From the NCBI GenBank assembly GCA_964533965.1, contig CAZHNN010000005.1, forward strand, positions 1-64,000: a stretch of DNA of 64,000 bases, written 5' to 3'. The DNA is from RGIG3178 sp964533965 (lineage in GTDB: Bacteria; Bacillota; Clostridia; Christensenellales; QAND01). The notes under the pieces were generated by a model. The model had not been told where the DNA came from. It did no database searches and was given only the letters and a program-made list of their open reading frames with translations. Each line of letters opens with the position of its first letter. Position 1 is the stretch's first letter. The translations under genes and the position numbers were made by a program. This document shows, one piece after another, positions 33,469 through 42,051 of the stretch.

Positions 33469-34773
33469 TCAAATCGCATACTGGACGATTCGGGCGCTGC
33501 ACAGCGATGCCTGTTCCATCACACGGTGGATGTCCAACATGGTGAAATTGCCCGCGTGGTACAGCACTTTTCCATCCACCATGTTCATCCAGACATCCGC
33601 GGCCTGGGCGCTATAAACAATATTGTGTAGCGCATTGGCCAACGGTATCATGTGCGGGCGGTAGATGTCCAGCACCGTTAGATCCGCTTTGGAGCCTTCT
33701 TTCACTTTTCCTCCGCCGGTTTGTAAAGCCAGAGCACCGTTGATCGTCGCCATCTTCAGCGCCTGCTCGGCGCTGACAAGCTCCGCATTCCGGTGAATGC
33801 CTTTTTGCAAGAGCGCTGCAAGCTGTATCTCTTCGAACATGTTAAGGTTGTTGTTGCTTGCCGCTCCGTCTGTGCCCAAGGCTACGCGTACCTTTGCTTC
33901 AAGGAACCGGTCGAGTGGAGCCACGCCGCTGCCAAGCTTCAGATTGGAGCCAGGACAGTGCAGCACGGTGACGTCATGGTCCGCCATGATGCGTATATCT
34001 TCCTCTTCCACAAACACGCAATGCGCAGCCAGCACCGGCACATCCAACACTCCCAGCGATTGGAGAAGCTGTATGGGCGTTTTACCATAGCGTTTTTTAC
34101 AGGCTTCATGTTCGTCCTGAGTTTCCGATATATGGATGTGGATGGCAGCACCGAGTCTTTTTGCCTGGACTCCGCATTCGCGCAGAAAAGCGGGGCTGCA
34201 CGTATACTCCGCATGCGGCGCCAACGTCACGCGCACCCTTCCATTAGCCTTGTTGTGGAACCGCTCAAAAAAGGCGATCGCCGGTTGCAGCTTGTCCGTG
34301 ATGACGTCGCGGTCTTCGGATTGGCAGGTCATAGCCAACGGGAGCGTTGCACGGATATGCGCCTGCTCCACGGCGCGAACCGTCTGCTCCGTCATAAAAT
34401 ACATATCATTGAAAGCGCATACGCCTCCAGCGACCATCTCGGCGATGGCCAGCATGCTGCCCCAGTATATGGCCTCTTCGTCAAGATGTTCTTCCAACGG
34501 CCAAATGCGATCGTTGAGCCAATTGTGCAGCGGCATATCATCCGAAGTTCCGCGGAAAAGCGTCATCGGGCTGTGCGAATGGGCGTTGACAAGCCCCGGC
34601 ATAACGATTCTGCCGCCCAGATCAATCACCTCGGCATCATCCGGGATGTTGGGCGCCATCTGAGGATCGCCGGCATAGGTTATCTGATCACCGTCCACCA
34701 CAACGACTGCGTCTTCGAGCGCTTGTTTTCCGCCTAATTTGATGATACGCGCATTTTGCAAATAGTAAGACAT
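33469..34773 (-). CDS. mtaD: 5-methylthioadenosine/S-adenosylhomocysteine deaminase (MtaD-like amidohydrolase)
   Basis: 434 residues of the metal-dependent amidohydrolase family. VNAHSHSPMTLFRG supplies the HxH metal site, HIHISETQDEHEAC and AAHCVFVEEED the next ligands, and LHCPGSNLKLGSG with LGTDGAASNNNLN the active-site end. Such enzymes deaminate MTA and S-adenosylhomocysteine to the inosyl forms. ATG 34773 overlaps the ahcY stop (TGATG), so both enzymes are made together. Other aromatic deaminations by the family are possible. Confidence 0.87.
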   Translation of the reverse strand: MSYYLQNARIIKLGGKQALEDAVVVVDGDQITYAGDPQMAPNIPDDAEVIDLGGRIVMPGLVNAHSHSPMTLFRGTSDDMPLHNWLNDRIWPLEEHLDEEAIYWGSMLAIAEMVAGGVCAFNDMYFMTEQTVRAVEQAHIRATLPLAMTCQSEDRDVITDKLQPAIAFFERFHNKANGRVRVTLAPHAEYTCSPAFLRECGVQAKRLGAAIHIHISETQDEHEACKKRYGKTPIQLLQSLGVLDVPVLAAHCVFVEEEDIRIMADHDVTVLHCPGSNLKLGSGVAPLDRFLEAKVRVALGTDGAASNNNLNMFEEIQLAALLQKGIHRNAELVSAEQALKMATINGALALQTGGGKVKEGSKADLTVLDIYRPHMIPLANALHNIVYSAQAADVWMNMVDGKVLYHAGNFTMLDIHRVMEQASLCSARIVQYAI

Positions 34774-36020
34774 CAATCGACCTCTTTCCCAACATATTTC
34801 TTCTGATCAGATGTCAATTCATCCACACTCAGCCCCATGGTAAAGAGCTTCAGCCTTGCTACTTCCTGATCGATCCGATCAGGCACTGGATGCACATCCA
34901 ATGGCAAATCCCTTCCGCAACCGGCTAGATACGCCAAAGACATTGCCTGTACCGCAAAGCTCATGTCCATGATCTCGATGGGATGGCCTTGCGCTGCGGC
35001 GATGTTTACCAGCCTCCCCTCCGCCATCAGGTAGAGGGTTTTTCCGTTCTTCAATCGGTAGGAGCGGATGTTTTCTCTCGGCTCTTCCTCCGAAACCGTC
35101 AGGGACTGTAGATCCGGCTTATTTATTTCGACGTCAAAATGCCCTGCGTTGGCCAACAAAGCCGCGTTCTTCATGTTCAGCATATGGCGCTGCACGATGA
35201 TATCGCGGCAGCCTGTCGCCGTAATGAAGATATCGCCCAGTGAAGCGGCATCGTCCATCTTCATCACGGTAAAGCCGTCCATAGCTGCTTCCAATGCGTG
35301 CACCGCGTCCACTTCCGTAACGGCCACCCTGGCGCCAAGTCCATGGGCACGCATCGCAATGCCGCGCGCACACCAGCCGTAGCCTGCCACAACAACGCAT
35401 TTCCCGGCTATCAGAAGATTGGTTCGAAGCAGTGCGTCCATTACAGACTGCCCTGTTCCATACCTATTGTCAAACAGATGCTTACAGCGGGCATCGTTGA
35501 CGGCAACCATCGGGAACGGCAATGTCCCCTTCTTTTCCATGCTGCGCAATCGCATCACGCCGGTTGTGGTCTCTTCCGTTCCGGCGATGACATTCTTGCC
35601 AAGCTGTCGGTATGTATCGGATAGCAGTGCCAGAAAATCGCCTCCGTCGTCCAACACCAGATCCGGTAAGGATTCCAATGTTTTCACCAAATGCGATTCG
35701 TATGTTTGCTGATCCGCGCCATGCACGGCGAACACGGAAAAACCGCTGTGCGCGAGCGCCGCAGCGATCTCATCTTGCGTGGACAGCGGATTGCATCCTG
35801 TACAAAAGACCTCCGCACCGCCATCTTTTAAAACCGTGGCAAGGTACGCCGTCTTGGCTTCCAAATGGATGGATATCGCAATCTTTAAGCCTTTGAACGG
35901 CTGTGATTGTTTAAATTCATCCCGAATGTGGTTCAACAGAGGCATATGGGACGCTGCCCAGTCGATCTTCCGTTGTCCCTGCTGCCACAGATCCGGATCC
36001 GCTATTTCGTACCGCTGCAT
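34773..36020 (-). CDS. ahcY: Adenosylhomocysteinase-family enzyme (SAH or S-inosylhomocysteine hydrolase)
   Basis: 415 residues, the short archaeal/Thermotoga-like form without the large insertion of E. coli-independent eukaryotic types. CNPLSTQDEIAAAL, RCKHLFDNRYGTGQSVMDALLR, VVVAGYGWCARGIAMRAHGLG (NAD site) and NAGHFDVEINK are diagnostic. It cleaves the homocysteine thioether to regenerate homocysteine. It overlaps galU by 19 bp and mtaD by 1 bp. The linked deaminase raises the possibility that its true substrate is S-inosylhomocysteine. Confidence 0.92.
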   Translation of the reverse strand: MQRYEIADPDLWQQGQRKIDWAASHMPLLNHIRDEFKQSQPFKGLKIAISIHLEAKTAYLATVLKDGGAEVFCTGCNPLSTQDEIAAALAHSGFSVFAVHGADQQTYESHLVKTLESLPDLVLDDGGDFLALLSDTYRQLGKNVIAGTEETTTGVMRLRSMEKKGTLPFPMVAVNDARCKHLFDNRYGTGQSVMDALLRTNLLIAGKCVVVAGYGWCARGIAMRAHGLGARVAVTEVDAVHALEAAMDGFTVMKMDDAASLGDIFITATGCRDIIVQRHMLNMKNAALLANAGHFDVEINKPDLQSLTVSEEEPRENIRSYRLKNGKTLYLMAEGRLVNIAAAQGHPIEIMDMSFAVQAMSLAYLAGCGRDLPLDVHPVPDRIDQEVARLKLFTMGLSVDELTSDQKKYVGKEVD

Positions 36021-36904
36021 TCAAATTCTCCGTTTTTATATTTTTCACGGATCATGGCGCAAAAATCATCCCGAAGGTCCTCACGCATCAGCGCAAAATC
36101 CATTGTTGCGCGAAGGAACCCGAGCTTTTGTCCCACGTCATAGCGCTTTCCGACAAAATCCAGCGCATATACATCTTCCTGCTTTGCCAATTCCACCAGC
36201 GCATCGGTGAGTTGGATCTCTCCGCCTGCTCCCGGCTGCGTGTTTTCCAAAATCGAAAAGATGGCCGGCGTAATGATGTATCGCCCGAACACAGCATAGC
36301 GAGAAGGAGCTTTTTCCACCGGCGGCTTCTCCACGAGTCCCTTGAGCTTCATAAGGCCGGGTCCATCCGAGAAGGATGGATCCGGATCCACAACGCCATA
36401 CCTTGACACATCCTTTTCAGCGACCTGCGAAACACCGATGACCGTTGACTGGTACTTTTCATAGACATCCATCAATTGGCGCAGTGCAGGCCTTTCGCAG
36501 ACCGCGACATCATCTCCCAACAGGACCGCAAAGGGCTCGTTGCGCAAGAACTTATTCGCGCAATACACAGCATGACCAAGCCCACGCGGTTCCTTCTGCC
36601 GAATGTAATGGATGCCCACCATGTCGGAGATGGCGCGAACCTCATCGCGAAGATCGATTTTGCCCTTGGAATACAGTTCATTTTCAAGCTCCGGCATATA
36701 ATCGAAGTGGTCTTCGATCGCACGCTTGTTGCGACCGGTAATGATGATAATGTCCTCGATGCCGGATTCAACCGCTTCTTCCACGATATACTGAATGGTA
36801 GGCTTATCCACGATCGGCAGCATTTCCTTGGGCTGTGCCTTGGTTGCGGGCAAAAACCTCGTTCCAAGTCCAGCCGCGGGAATAATTGCTTTTGTTATTT
36901 TCAA
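36002..36904 (-). CDS. galU: UTP--glucose-1-phosphate uridylyltransferase
   Basis: 300 residues forming UDP-glucose for wall polymers and glycolipids. AIIPAAGLGTRFLPATKAQPKEML is the nucleotide-binding signature, followed by KPTIQYIVEEAVESGIEDIIIITGRNK and PRGLGHAV. The start is TTG 36904, behind GGAGGA. Confidence 0.95.
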   Translation of the reverse strand: MKITKAIIPAAGLGTRFLPATKAQPKEMLPIVDKPTIQYIVEEAVESGIEDIIIITGRNKRAIEDHFDYMPELENELYSKGKIDLRDEVRAISDMVGIHYIRQKEPRGLGHAVYCANKFLRNEPFAVLLGDDVAVCERPALRQLMDVYEKYQSTVIGVSQVAEKDVSRYGVVDPDPSFSDGPGLMKLKGLVEKPPVEKAPSRYAVFGRYIITPAIFSILENTQPGAGGEIQLTDALVELAKQEDVYALDFVGKRYDVGQKLGFLRATMDFALMREDLRDDFCAMIREKYKNGEFECSGTK

Positions 36905-36941
36905 AGAAGCAGTCCTCCTTCAATTGATTCGTCTTATTATA

Positions 36942-38672
36942 TCACTTCTGTGCATTCATCACAAAACCGCGCTCTGCATCGACGGTGACAACCGACCCAT
37001 TTTTTACGATTTCGGTTATGTTCTTTAACCCGATGACCAACGGCAGACCAAGCGCGATTCCCACGATGGCAGCGTGACAATTGATCCGCTCGTCCTCGCA
37101 GAGTATGGCGCTTGCAAGCCGCATATACGGCAGATAGTCGTGATCGGTCTGGTTCACAACCAAGATATCACCCTGATGGAAATTCTGCTGGCAGTCCGAC
37201 AGGTTCTTCGCCAGGCACACACGACCGCGAACCGTACCATGACCCATTGCTATGCCGCGTGCCAAAACGTTGCCTACGGTATGTACCTGCATCAGATTGG
37301 TCGAGCCCGGAATTCCAACCGGCAAGCCTGCCGTCAGCACAACGATGTCGCCATCTCTGACCCGGCCTGAATTCTGTGCTGCGGCAACAGCTCCTTCGAG
37401 TACATCATCGGTCGATTCGGCTTGTTCAGCCAAAATGGGGTTGATTCCCCAAACCATGGACAAGCGGTGGAAGACTTTCTCGCTTGGTGTCGTTGCAATG
37501 ATTTCGGACAACGGGCGATATTTCGCTACCATGCGTGCCGTATACCCCGAGGATGTAACGGTGATGATCGCTTTTGCATTCAGGTTCTCAGCACACTGGC
37601 AGCACGCGAACGCCACGGCATCCGCGATGCTTGATTCCGGTTTTGGATGTGTGTTCGAAGACACGTTCGCTTCGATGGCTTTGCAGATCGTTGCCATGGT
37701 CTGCACAGCTTGCACGGGATATGCCCCCGAAGCGCTTTCTCCCGATAGCATCACACAGTCGCATTGCTCATATACGGCATTGGCCACGTCGTTGACCTCG
37801 GCACGTGTCGGCCTCGGATTACGGATCATGCTGTCCATCATCTGCGTGGCAATGATGACCGGCCTTCCAAGCCCTTTGCACAGCCGTATGAGTTCTTTTT
37901 GAATCACGGGCACTTCTTCCATCGGTAACTCGACGCCCATGTCGCCACGGGCTACCATGACTGCGTCCGAAACCCGCACGATCTCATCAATGTTCAGCAC
38001 GGCCTGACGGCTTTCGATCTTGCTGATGATCTGGATTCCGTCGCCTCCGTTCTCATGCAGCAGTCGGCGAATGGCCAAAATATCTTCGCTCTTGCGCACA
38101 AAGGAAGCGGCGATGAAATCCACGCCCTTCTTGATTCCAAACAGTATATCGTCCACGTCTTTGTCCGTTACCGAAGGCAACCGAACATCGATTCCCGGAA
38201 CATTCACGCCTTTGTGATTGGACAGTTGCCCATCGTTGAGTACGGTGCAGTGGATATCCTCCCCTTCAACACGTTCAACTTTCAACTGGACAAGTCCGTC
38301 ATCAATGAGTATTTTCGCGCCAGGTTTCACATCGTGGGGCAAATCCTTATAGCTGAGCGACACATGGTTCTCATCCCCGTCCTCTTCGCGCGTGGTCAGC
38401 ATAAAGGCTTGTCCTTGCGTAAGGGTAACGGGACCTTTTGCAAAATTCCCCAACCGGATCTCCGGGCCCTTCGTGTCCAGGATAATGCCCAGAGGAACCT
38501 GCAACCTGTTCCTCAATGCAATGATCCTGTCGATGCGTGCCCCGTGCTCTTCATGTGTTCCATGAGAAAAATTCAACCTGAACACATTTGCTCCGGCCTG
38601 TACAAGCTTTTCCAGTATAACTGGGTCATCGCTCGCCGGACCAATGGTGGCAATGATCTTTGTATTTTTCAT
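36942..38672 (-). CDS. pyk: Pyruvate kinase with C-terminal PEP-utilising domain
   Basis: 576 residues. TKIIATIGPAS, RLNFSHGTHEEH, ILDTKGPEIRLG, ISKIESRQAVLNIDEI, MVARGDMGVELP and ATQMMDSM are pyruvate kinase signatures. The last 100 residues are the extra swivelling domain found in Bacillus-type enzymes, ending CHAAIVGIALGLPLVIG. It converts PEP and ADP to pyruvate and ATP. ATG 38672 has GGAGGT 8 nt upstream; the in-frame extension to 38714 lacks a site. Confidence 0.95.
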   Translation of the reverse strand: MKNTKIIATIGPASDDPVILEKLVQAGANVFRLNFSHGTHEEHGARIDRIIALRNRLQVPLGIILDTKGPEIRLGNFAKGPVTLTQGQAFMLTTREEDGDENHVSLSYKDLPHDVKPGAKILIDDGLVQLKVERVEGEDIHCTVLNDGQLSNHKGVNVPGIDVRLPSVTDKDVDDILFGIKKGVDFIAASFVRKSEDILAIRRLLHENGGDGIQIISKIESRQAVLNIDEIVRVSDAVMVARGDMGVELPMEEVPVIQKELIRLCKGLGRPVIIATQMMDSMIRNPRPTRAEVNDVANAVYEQCDCVMLSGESASGAYPVQAVQTMATICKAIEANVSSNTHPKPESSIADAVAFACCQCAENLNAKAIITVTSSGYTARMVAKYRPLSEIIATTPSEKVFHRLSMVWGINPILAEQAESTDDVLEGAVAAAQNSGRVRDGDIVVLTAGLPVGIPGSTNLMQVHTVGNVLARGIAMGHGTVRGRVCLAKNLSDCQQNFHQGDILVVNQTDHDYLPYMRLASAILCEDERINCHAAIVGIALGLPLVIGLKNITEIVKNGSVVTVDAERGFVMNAQK

Positions 38673-38912
38673 TCTCTCTACCTCCCTTAGGGATATTATA
38701 GAACAAAACGACAAATCTTCAATGATTTACCAAATCTAATTTATTACCAGCCTCTGTTGCTTTAATGCATAGTGATGCAAAGTTTACCGTCAAATTTTCA
38801 AAAGGTAAAATGGGTGGCAAGAGAACCCTATTGGTTTTTTTACTAGCGATACTTTTAGTTGTAAAGCTTCTGTAAAACGCTTGCGCTGTCACTGTGTTCG
38901 AAGTAAAATCTA

Positions 38913-39887
38913 GTGAGTCATTGCTTGATCCGAGACTTACAGAACAGTGAGGAATCCAGTTTGCTAAGAAGAAGTACTTATAGCCATCGGTTTCTCTACG
39001 CCGGCATTGTCGCGCTTGGCTTGGTTTTGGCCAGCGCTATCATCATGTTAAGTACGTTTGTGTGGGTAAGTGATATCAAGCCGATAACTTCGATTTCTTC
39101 CATCACTTTTACCCCAGTACCGACAAAACCAGACGCAACGCCTGTACAAACCGTTTATACCGATACAGAGTATTCCGATGCGCACATACAAATAAAGATC
39201 ACAAAAGTAGTTAAAACCAATCCGAATTTAGTCTATTATGTAGCGGATATAACCCTCGATAGTGTGCAGTACTTCAAGAGCAATTTTGCAAATGACAAGT
39301 ACGCTACGAGTAATTATGAGACTGTATCAAGCCAAGCAACCCGCCACAACGCAATTCTGGCCATTAACAGCGATGATTGCACCTATGGATCTAACCCTCC
39401 GAAAAAATTCACCATTCGCAATGGTAATCTGTATAACGAAAATTTTAGCGATGAGATCCTGGTATTGATGAAATCCGGTGAAATGCGCATCGTTAAGGGT
39501 GTCTCAGGCGCGACACTTGTGCAGCAAGGCGCTCTGCACAGTTGGTCATTCGGACCCGCGCTTGTGATCGACGGTCAATATGTTCAGCGGTCCAGCAGTG
39601 TTTCCGGCCAAAATCCGAGAACGGGCATTGGGATGATCGAACCCCTTCATTATATTTTCATTGTCGTAGATGGGCGCCGGCCAAGCCATAGCGTTGGTTT
39701 GGCAATGAAAGACTTTGCCCAGTTGTTCTTGGACTACGGCTGCAAAGTTGCATATAACCTTGATGGAGGCGGGTCTTCCACGATGTTCTTCCACAACAAG
39801 ATCGTAAACGTTCCCGATGATGGCCTAACCGTTGAAAGTACCGGGAAAGAACGTAAAGTTAATGATTTTATCTATATCGGAGAGTAA
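38913..39887 (+). CDS. Phosphodiester glycosidase family (NAGPA/DUF2233) membrane-anchored protein
   Basis: 324 residues: an N-terminal anchor (about 27-50), a Thr/Pro linker, then a NAGPA-type domain with AINSDDCTYG, FTIRNGNLYNE, RTGIGMIEPLHYIFIVVDGRRPSHSVGLAM and the signature YNLDGGGSSTMFF near the C-terminus. Bacterial members act on cell-envelope glycans or teichoic-acid linkages; the substrate here is unknown. The start is uncertain: GTG 38913 has no clear ribosome site, while TTG 38961 has GTGAGGA upstream and would still keep the anchor. Confidence 0.82.
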   Translation: MSHCLIRDLQNSEESSLLRRSTYSHRFLYAGIVALGLVLASAIIMLSTFVWVSDIKPITSISSITFTPVPTKPDATPVQTVYTDTEYSDAHIQIKITKVVKTNPNLVYYVADITLDSVQYFKSNFANDKYATSNYETVSSQATRHNAILAINSDDCTYGSNPPKKFTIRNGNLYNENFSDEILVLMKSGEMRIVKGVSGATLVQQGALHSWSFGPALVIDGQYVQRSSSVSGQNPRTGIGMIEPLHYIFIVVDGRRPSHSVGLAMKDFAQLFLDYGCKVAYNLDGGGSSTMFFHNKIVNVPDDGLTVESTGKERKVNDFIYIGE

Positions 39888-39893
39888 ATCGAT

Positions 39894-40352
39894 ATGAAGA
39901 GATTACGGCGCACGATTATTGTCTTGGTTATTGTGACTCTCTTGGTGATGATTATAGGTTATATCTATAACACTTTCCTCGGTCACGGTGTCACATCGAC
40001 ATACATGGCACACGCTTACTTCTATCCGCTGTTTTTTGGTTTATTTATAAATGCCCTGCTCTTGCCTGTACAAAAGCGTCTTCCCTTCGTCGGAACGGTT
40101 GGATATCGGGTATTCAACAATACCTTTAATGCTGGGATTGCCACACTGACGGTCTATAGTATCATCAAAGGCGTACTGGAAATCGCCGGCGCGGATTCAA
40201 ATTTGCTGATCGGCTTGCTGATCATTGGCTGGATCGCTATAGTTTCGAGCTTGTGTGTGTTGATAGTATTGCTGATCAATGTTCGTCAAGCCTTAATCAG
40301 ACAAGCCAGAGCCAAGCGTAAGCAGCGCGGGTTCGATCAAGATATTTCATGA
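39894..40352 (+). CDS. Four-helix membrane protein, unknown
   Basis: 152 residues with hydrophobic segments at about 7-26, 40-58, 80-95 and 103-128, and a basic C-terminal tail (RQARAKRKQRG). The gene is 6 bp downstream of the NAGPA-family gene and therefore in its operon. No family recognised; a membrane partner of the glycosidase-like protein is an inference. Confidence 0.65.
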   Translation: MKRLRRTIIVLVIVTLLVMIIGYIYNTFLGHGVTSTYMAHAYFYPLFFGLFINALLLPVQKRLPFVGTVGYRVFNNTFNAGIATLTVYSIIKGVLEIAGADSNLLIGLLIIGWIAIVSSLCVLIVLLINVRQALIRQARAKRKQRGFDQDIS

Positions 40353-40362
40353 GAATGAAAAC

Positions 40363-40395
40363 AAAGACCGCCGGTAATTCGGCGGCCTTTTTGCA
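40363..40395 (+). terminator. Intrinsic terminator
   Basis: AAAGACCGCCG / CGGCGGCCTTTTT hairpin with a 6-nt loop and a T run, right after the four-helix membrane protein. Confidence 0.8.
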
Positions 40396-40432
40396 TCATC
40401 GTCAAAGCATACTCTAAAAGTCTTTATTCGCC

Positions 40433-40903
40433 TTATTGAACCCGGCGCTGCCGTTTATACTCTTCCATCTTTTCGGCGCCTAACCTCTGCATGGCCACTT
40501 CCTCATCGGTCTGTGCGATGAGCGTCGGAATCGCGACCGGTTTGAGCGTCTGATCGTCCACGGCAGTGCAGGTAAAATAGCAGCGAGCACATTCAAAGGT
40601 CTCGCCTGAGCGCATATTTTCCGCAGTCGCTTTTACTTCTATGAGCATGCTGGTGTTGCCGGCATAGATGACATAAGCATCTGACTTGATGACGTGTCCC
40701 ACCGGTACGATGCGCGTCAAAGCCCCGTCAAAGCGAACAGTCACGATATGCTTTCTGCAAAACCGCATTGCCGCGCAATAGGATGTCTCATCCAGCAAGG
40801 TAAGGTACCGTCCGCCGTGCAGTGTGCCACCAGGGTTTGTATCCTGAGGCAAAACGATATAACTGAGCTGTGAATGGGTTTGTGCGATTGAAACGGCTTC
40901 CAT
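40433..40903 (-). CDS. Hotdog-fold acyl-CoA thioesterase (YkhA/YciA-like)
   Basis: 156 residues, single hotdog domain with LPQDTNPGGTLHGGRYLTLLDETSYCAAMRF, the conserved N/D-x-x-G-x-x-x-G-G active-site region of the YciA/YkhA group. Hydrolyses acyl-CoA; chain-length preference unknown. ATG 40903 has AGGTGAT upstream and is preferred to 40912. Confidence 0.87.
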   Translation of the reverse strand: MEAVSIAQTHSQLSYIVLPQDTNPGGTLHGGRYLTLLDETSYCAAMRFCRKHIVTVRFDGALTRIVPVGHVIKSDAYVIYAGNTSMLIEVKATAENMRSGETFECARCYFTCTAVDDQTLKPVAIPTLIAQTDEEVAMQRLGAEKMEEYKRQRRVQ

Positions 40904-41040
40904 GTACATCACCTATAATATTTTTTATACCTTCGCATTATAGTCCAATCCGGCTTTCAATCGCAAGGTTATTTGCTGTATTTTTCACAAATTCGAAATT
41001 TGTCCATAACAGAGCAACGTCTTTATCGGTATGAAAAGCA

Positions 41041-41067
41041 AAAATCCACCTAGCAATGCAAGGCGGA
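41041..41067 (-). terminator. Terminator of the two-component/GerMN operon
   Basis: Minus strand TCCGCCT pairs with AGGTGGA (one G-U) and is followed by TTTTTGCTTTT, just after the PfkB stop. Confidence 0.65.
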
Positions 41068-41077
41068 CGATGAATGA

Positions 41078-42040
41078 TCACAAAATAGGCATCCGTTCGT
41101 AATAGGCTACGCGCTCGTCAATTTCGGTATAGTCGATGTTCCCGCTCTTCATGAATTCCAAAACCACCTCATGCGTTGCTATCCCTGCTCTTCCACCGAT
41201 GCGCGTGCACTTGATGGCAGATGCCGCGCTCGCGTAGTGCGCAGCGTTTCTCGTATCCATACCGCGGAGCAAGCCCGCAATGAACGCGCCATGGAAAACG
41301 TCTCCGGCGCCTGTCGTATCAACTGCCTCTACCTTGAACGCAGGAAGAGAAAAGAAGCCATCCTTGTCGTAACCGCTCAAGCCCCTTTCGCCGAATGTGA
41401 CAATGATGGTGGCGTGCGGCGCAACCATCATTCGAAGCTCCTTTAAATTTGCTTCGACGTCGCCGCCATTTGGGAACAACGTTTTATAGGTGTACTCCGA
41501 CGGGATAAGATAATCGACTTCGTGCATGATCTCTGGCATGCCGGAAGGATAGTATCGATCCGCATCGTAGACTACTTTGACGTCATGATATCTTGCATAT
41601 CTTGCTGCCTGCAGACTGGCCAGATAGGGATCGGAGAGCAAGAGATATTTAGCTTGGGATATGAACGATTCGTCCACCTGTTCCGGAGCAAGCCGCGTCA
41701 GCTTGCTGCGTTTGTTGTAGAAATTCCTGGAATCATCTTCATCGATCGCGATCGCAATGCATAGCTGGGATTGACCGGTCGGATCTTCGTACAGATGGGA
41801 CACATCAACATGATGGCGTACAAAATCACGCTTGATGAACTGTCCACTTGGTCCGCCGATCGTTCCCATGATCGCACATGGCCTTTCACTCAGCCTCGCT
41901 GCGGCGACGATACCCGTTGCCACCTTACCGCCATACTGCCAAGACAAACCCTTCACATCCATGCCTTCATTGGCGATCGGCCTGTGGTCAATGTTGACGA
42001 TGATATCCATCACCGTATTTCCGCACGCTATTACGTCCAT
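41078..42040 (-). CDS. PfkB-family carbohydrate/nucleoside kinase
   Basis: 320 residues. GGKVATGIVAAARLS (N-terminal glycine pair), a central lid and VDTTGAGDVFHGAFIAGLLRG (anion hole and catalytic Asp) are ribokinase-family motifs. The substrate cannot be read from the sequence. It lies 11 bp after the pyrimidine-nucleoside phosphorylase gene, so a role on a nucleoside or on the pentose-1-phosphate that phosphorylase releases is plausible. Confidence 0.88.
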   Translation of the reverse strand: MDVIACGNTVMDIIVNIDHRPIANEGMDVKGLSWQYGGKVATGIVAAARLSERPCAIMGTIGGPSGQFIKRDFVRHHVDVSHLYEDPTGQSQLCIAIAIDEDDSRNFYNKRSKLTRLAPEQVDESFISQAKYLLLSDPYLASLQAARYARYHDVKVVYDADRYYPSGMPEIMHEVDYLIPSEYTYKTLFPNGGDVEANLKELRMMVAPHATIIVTFGERGLSGYDKDGFFSLPAFKVEAVDTTGAGDVFHGAFIAGLLRGMDTRNAAHYASAASAIKCTRIGGRAGIATHEVVLEFMKSGNIDYTEIDERVAYYERMPIL

Positions 42041-42051
42041 TGTTCTCTCCC

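Noticed and set aside
33793..34737. 314-residue open frame on the plus strand
   Set aside because: Antisense shadow of mtaD, with no family features.
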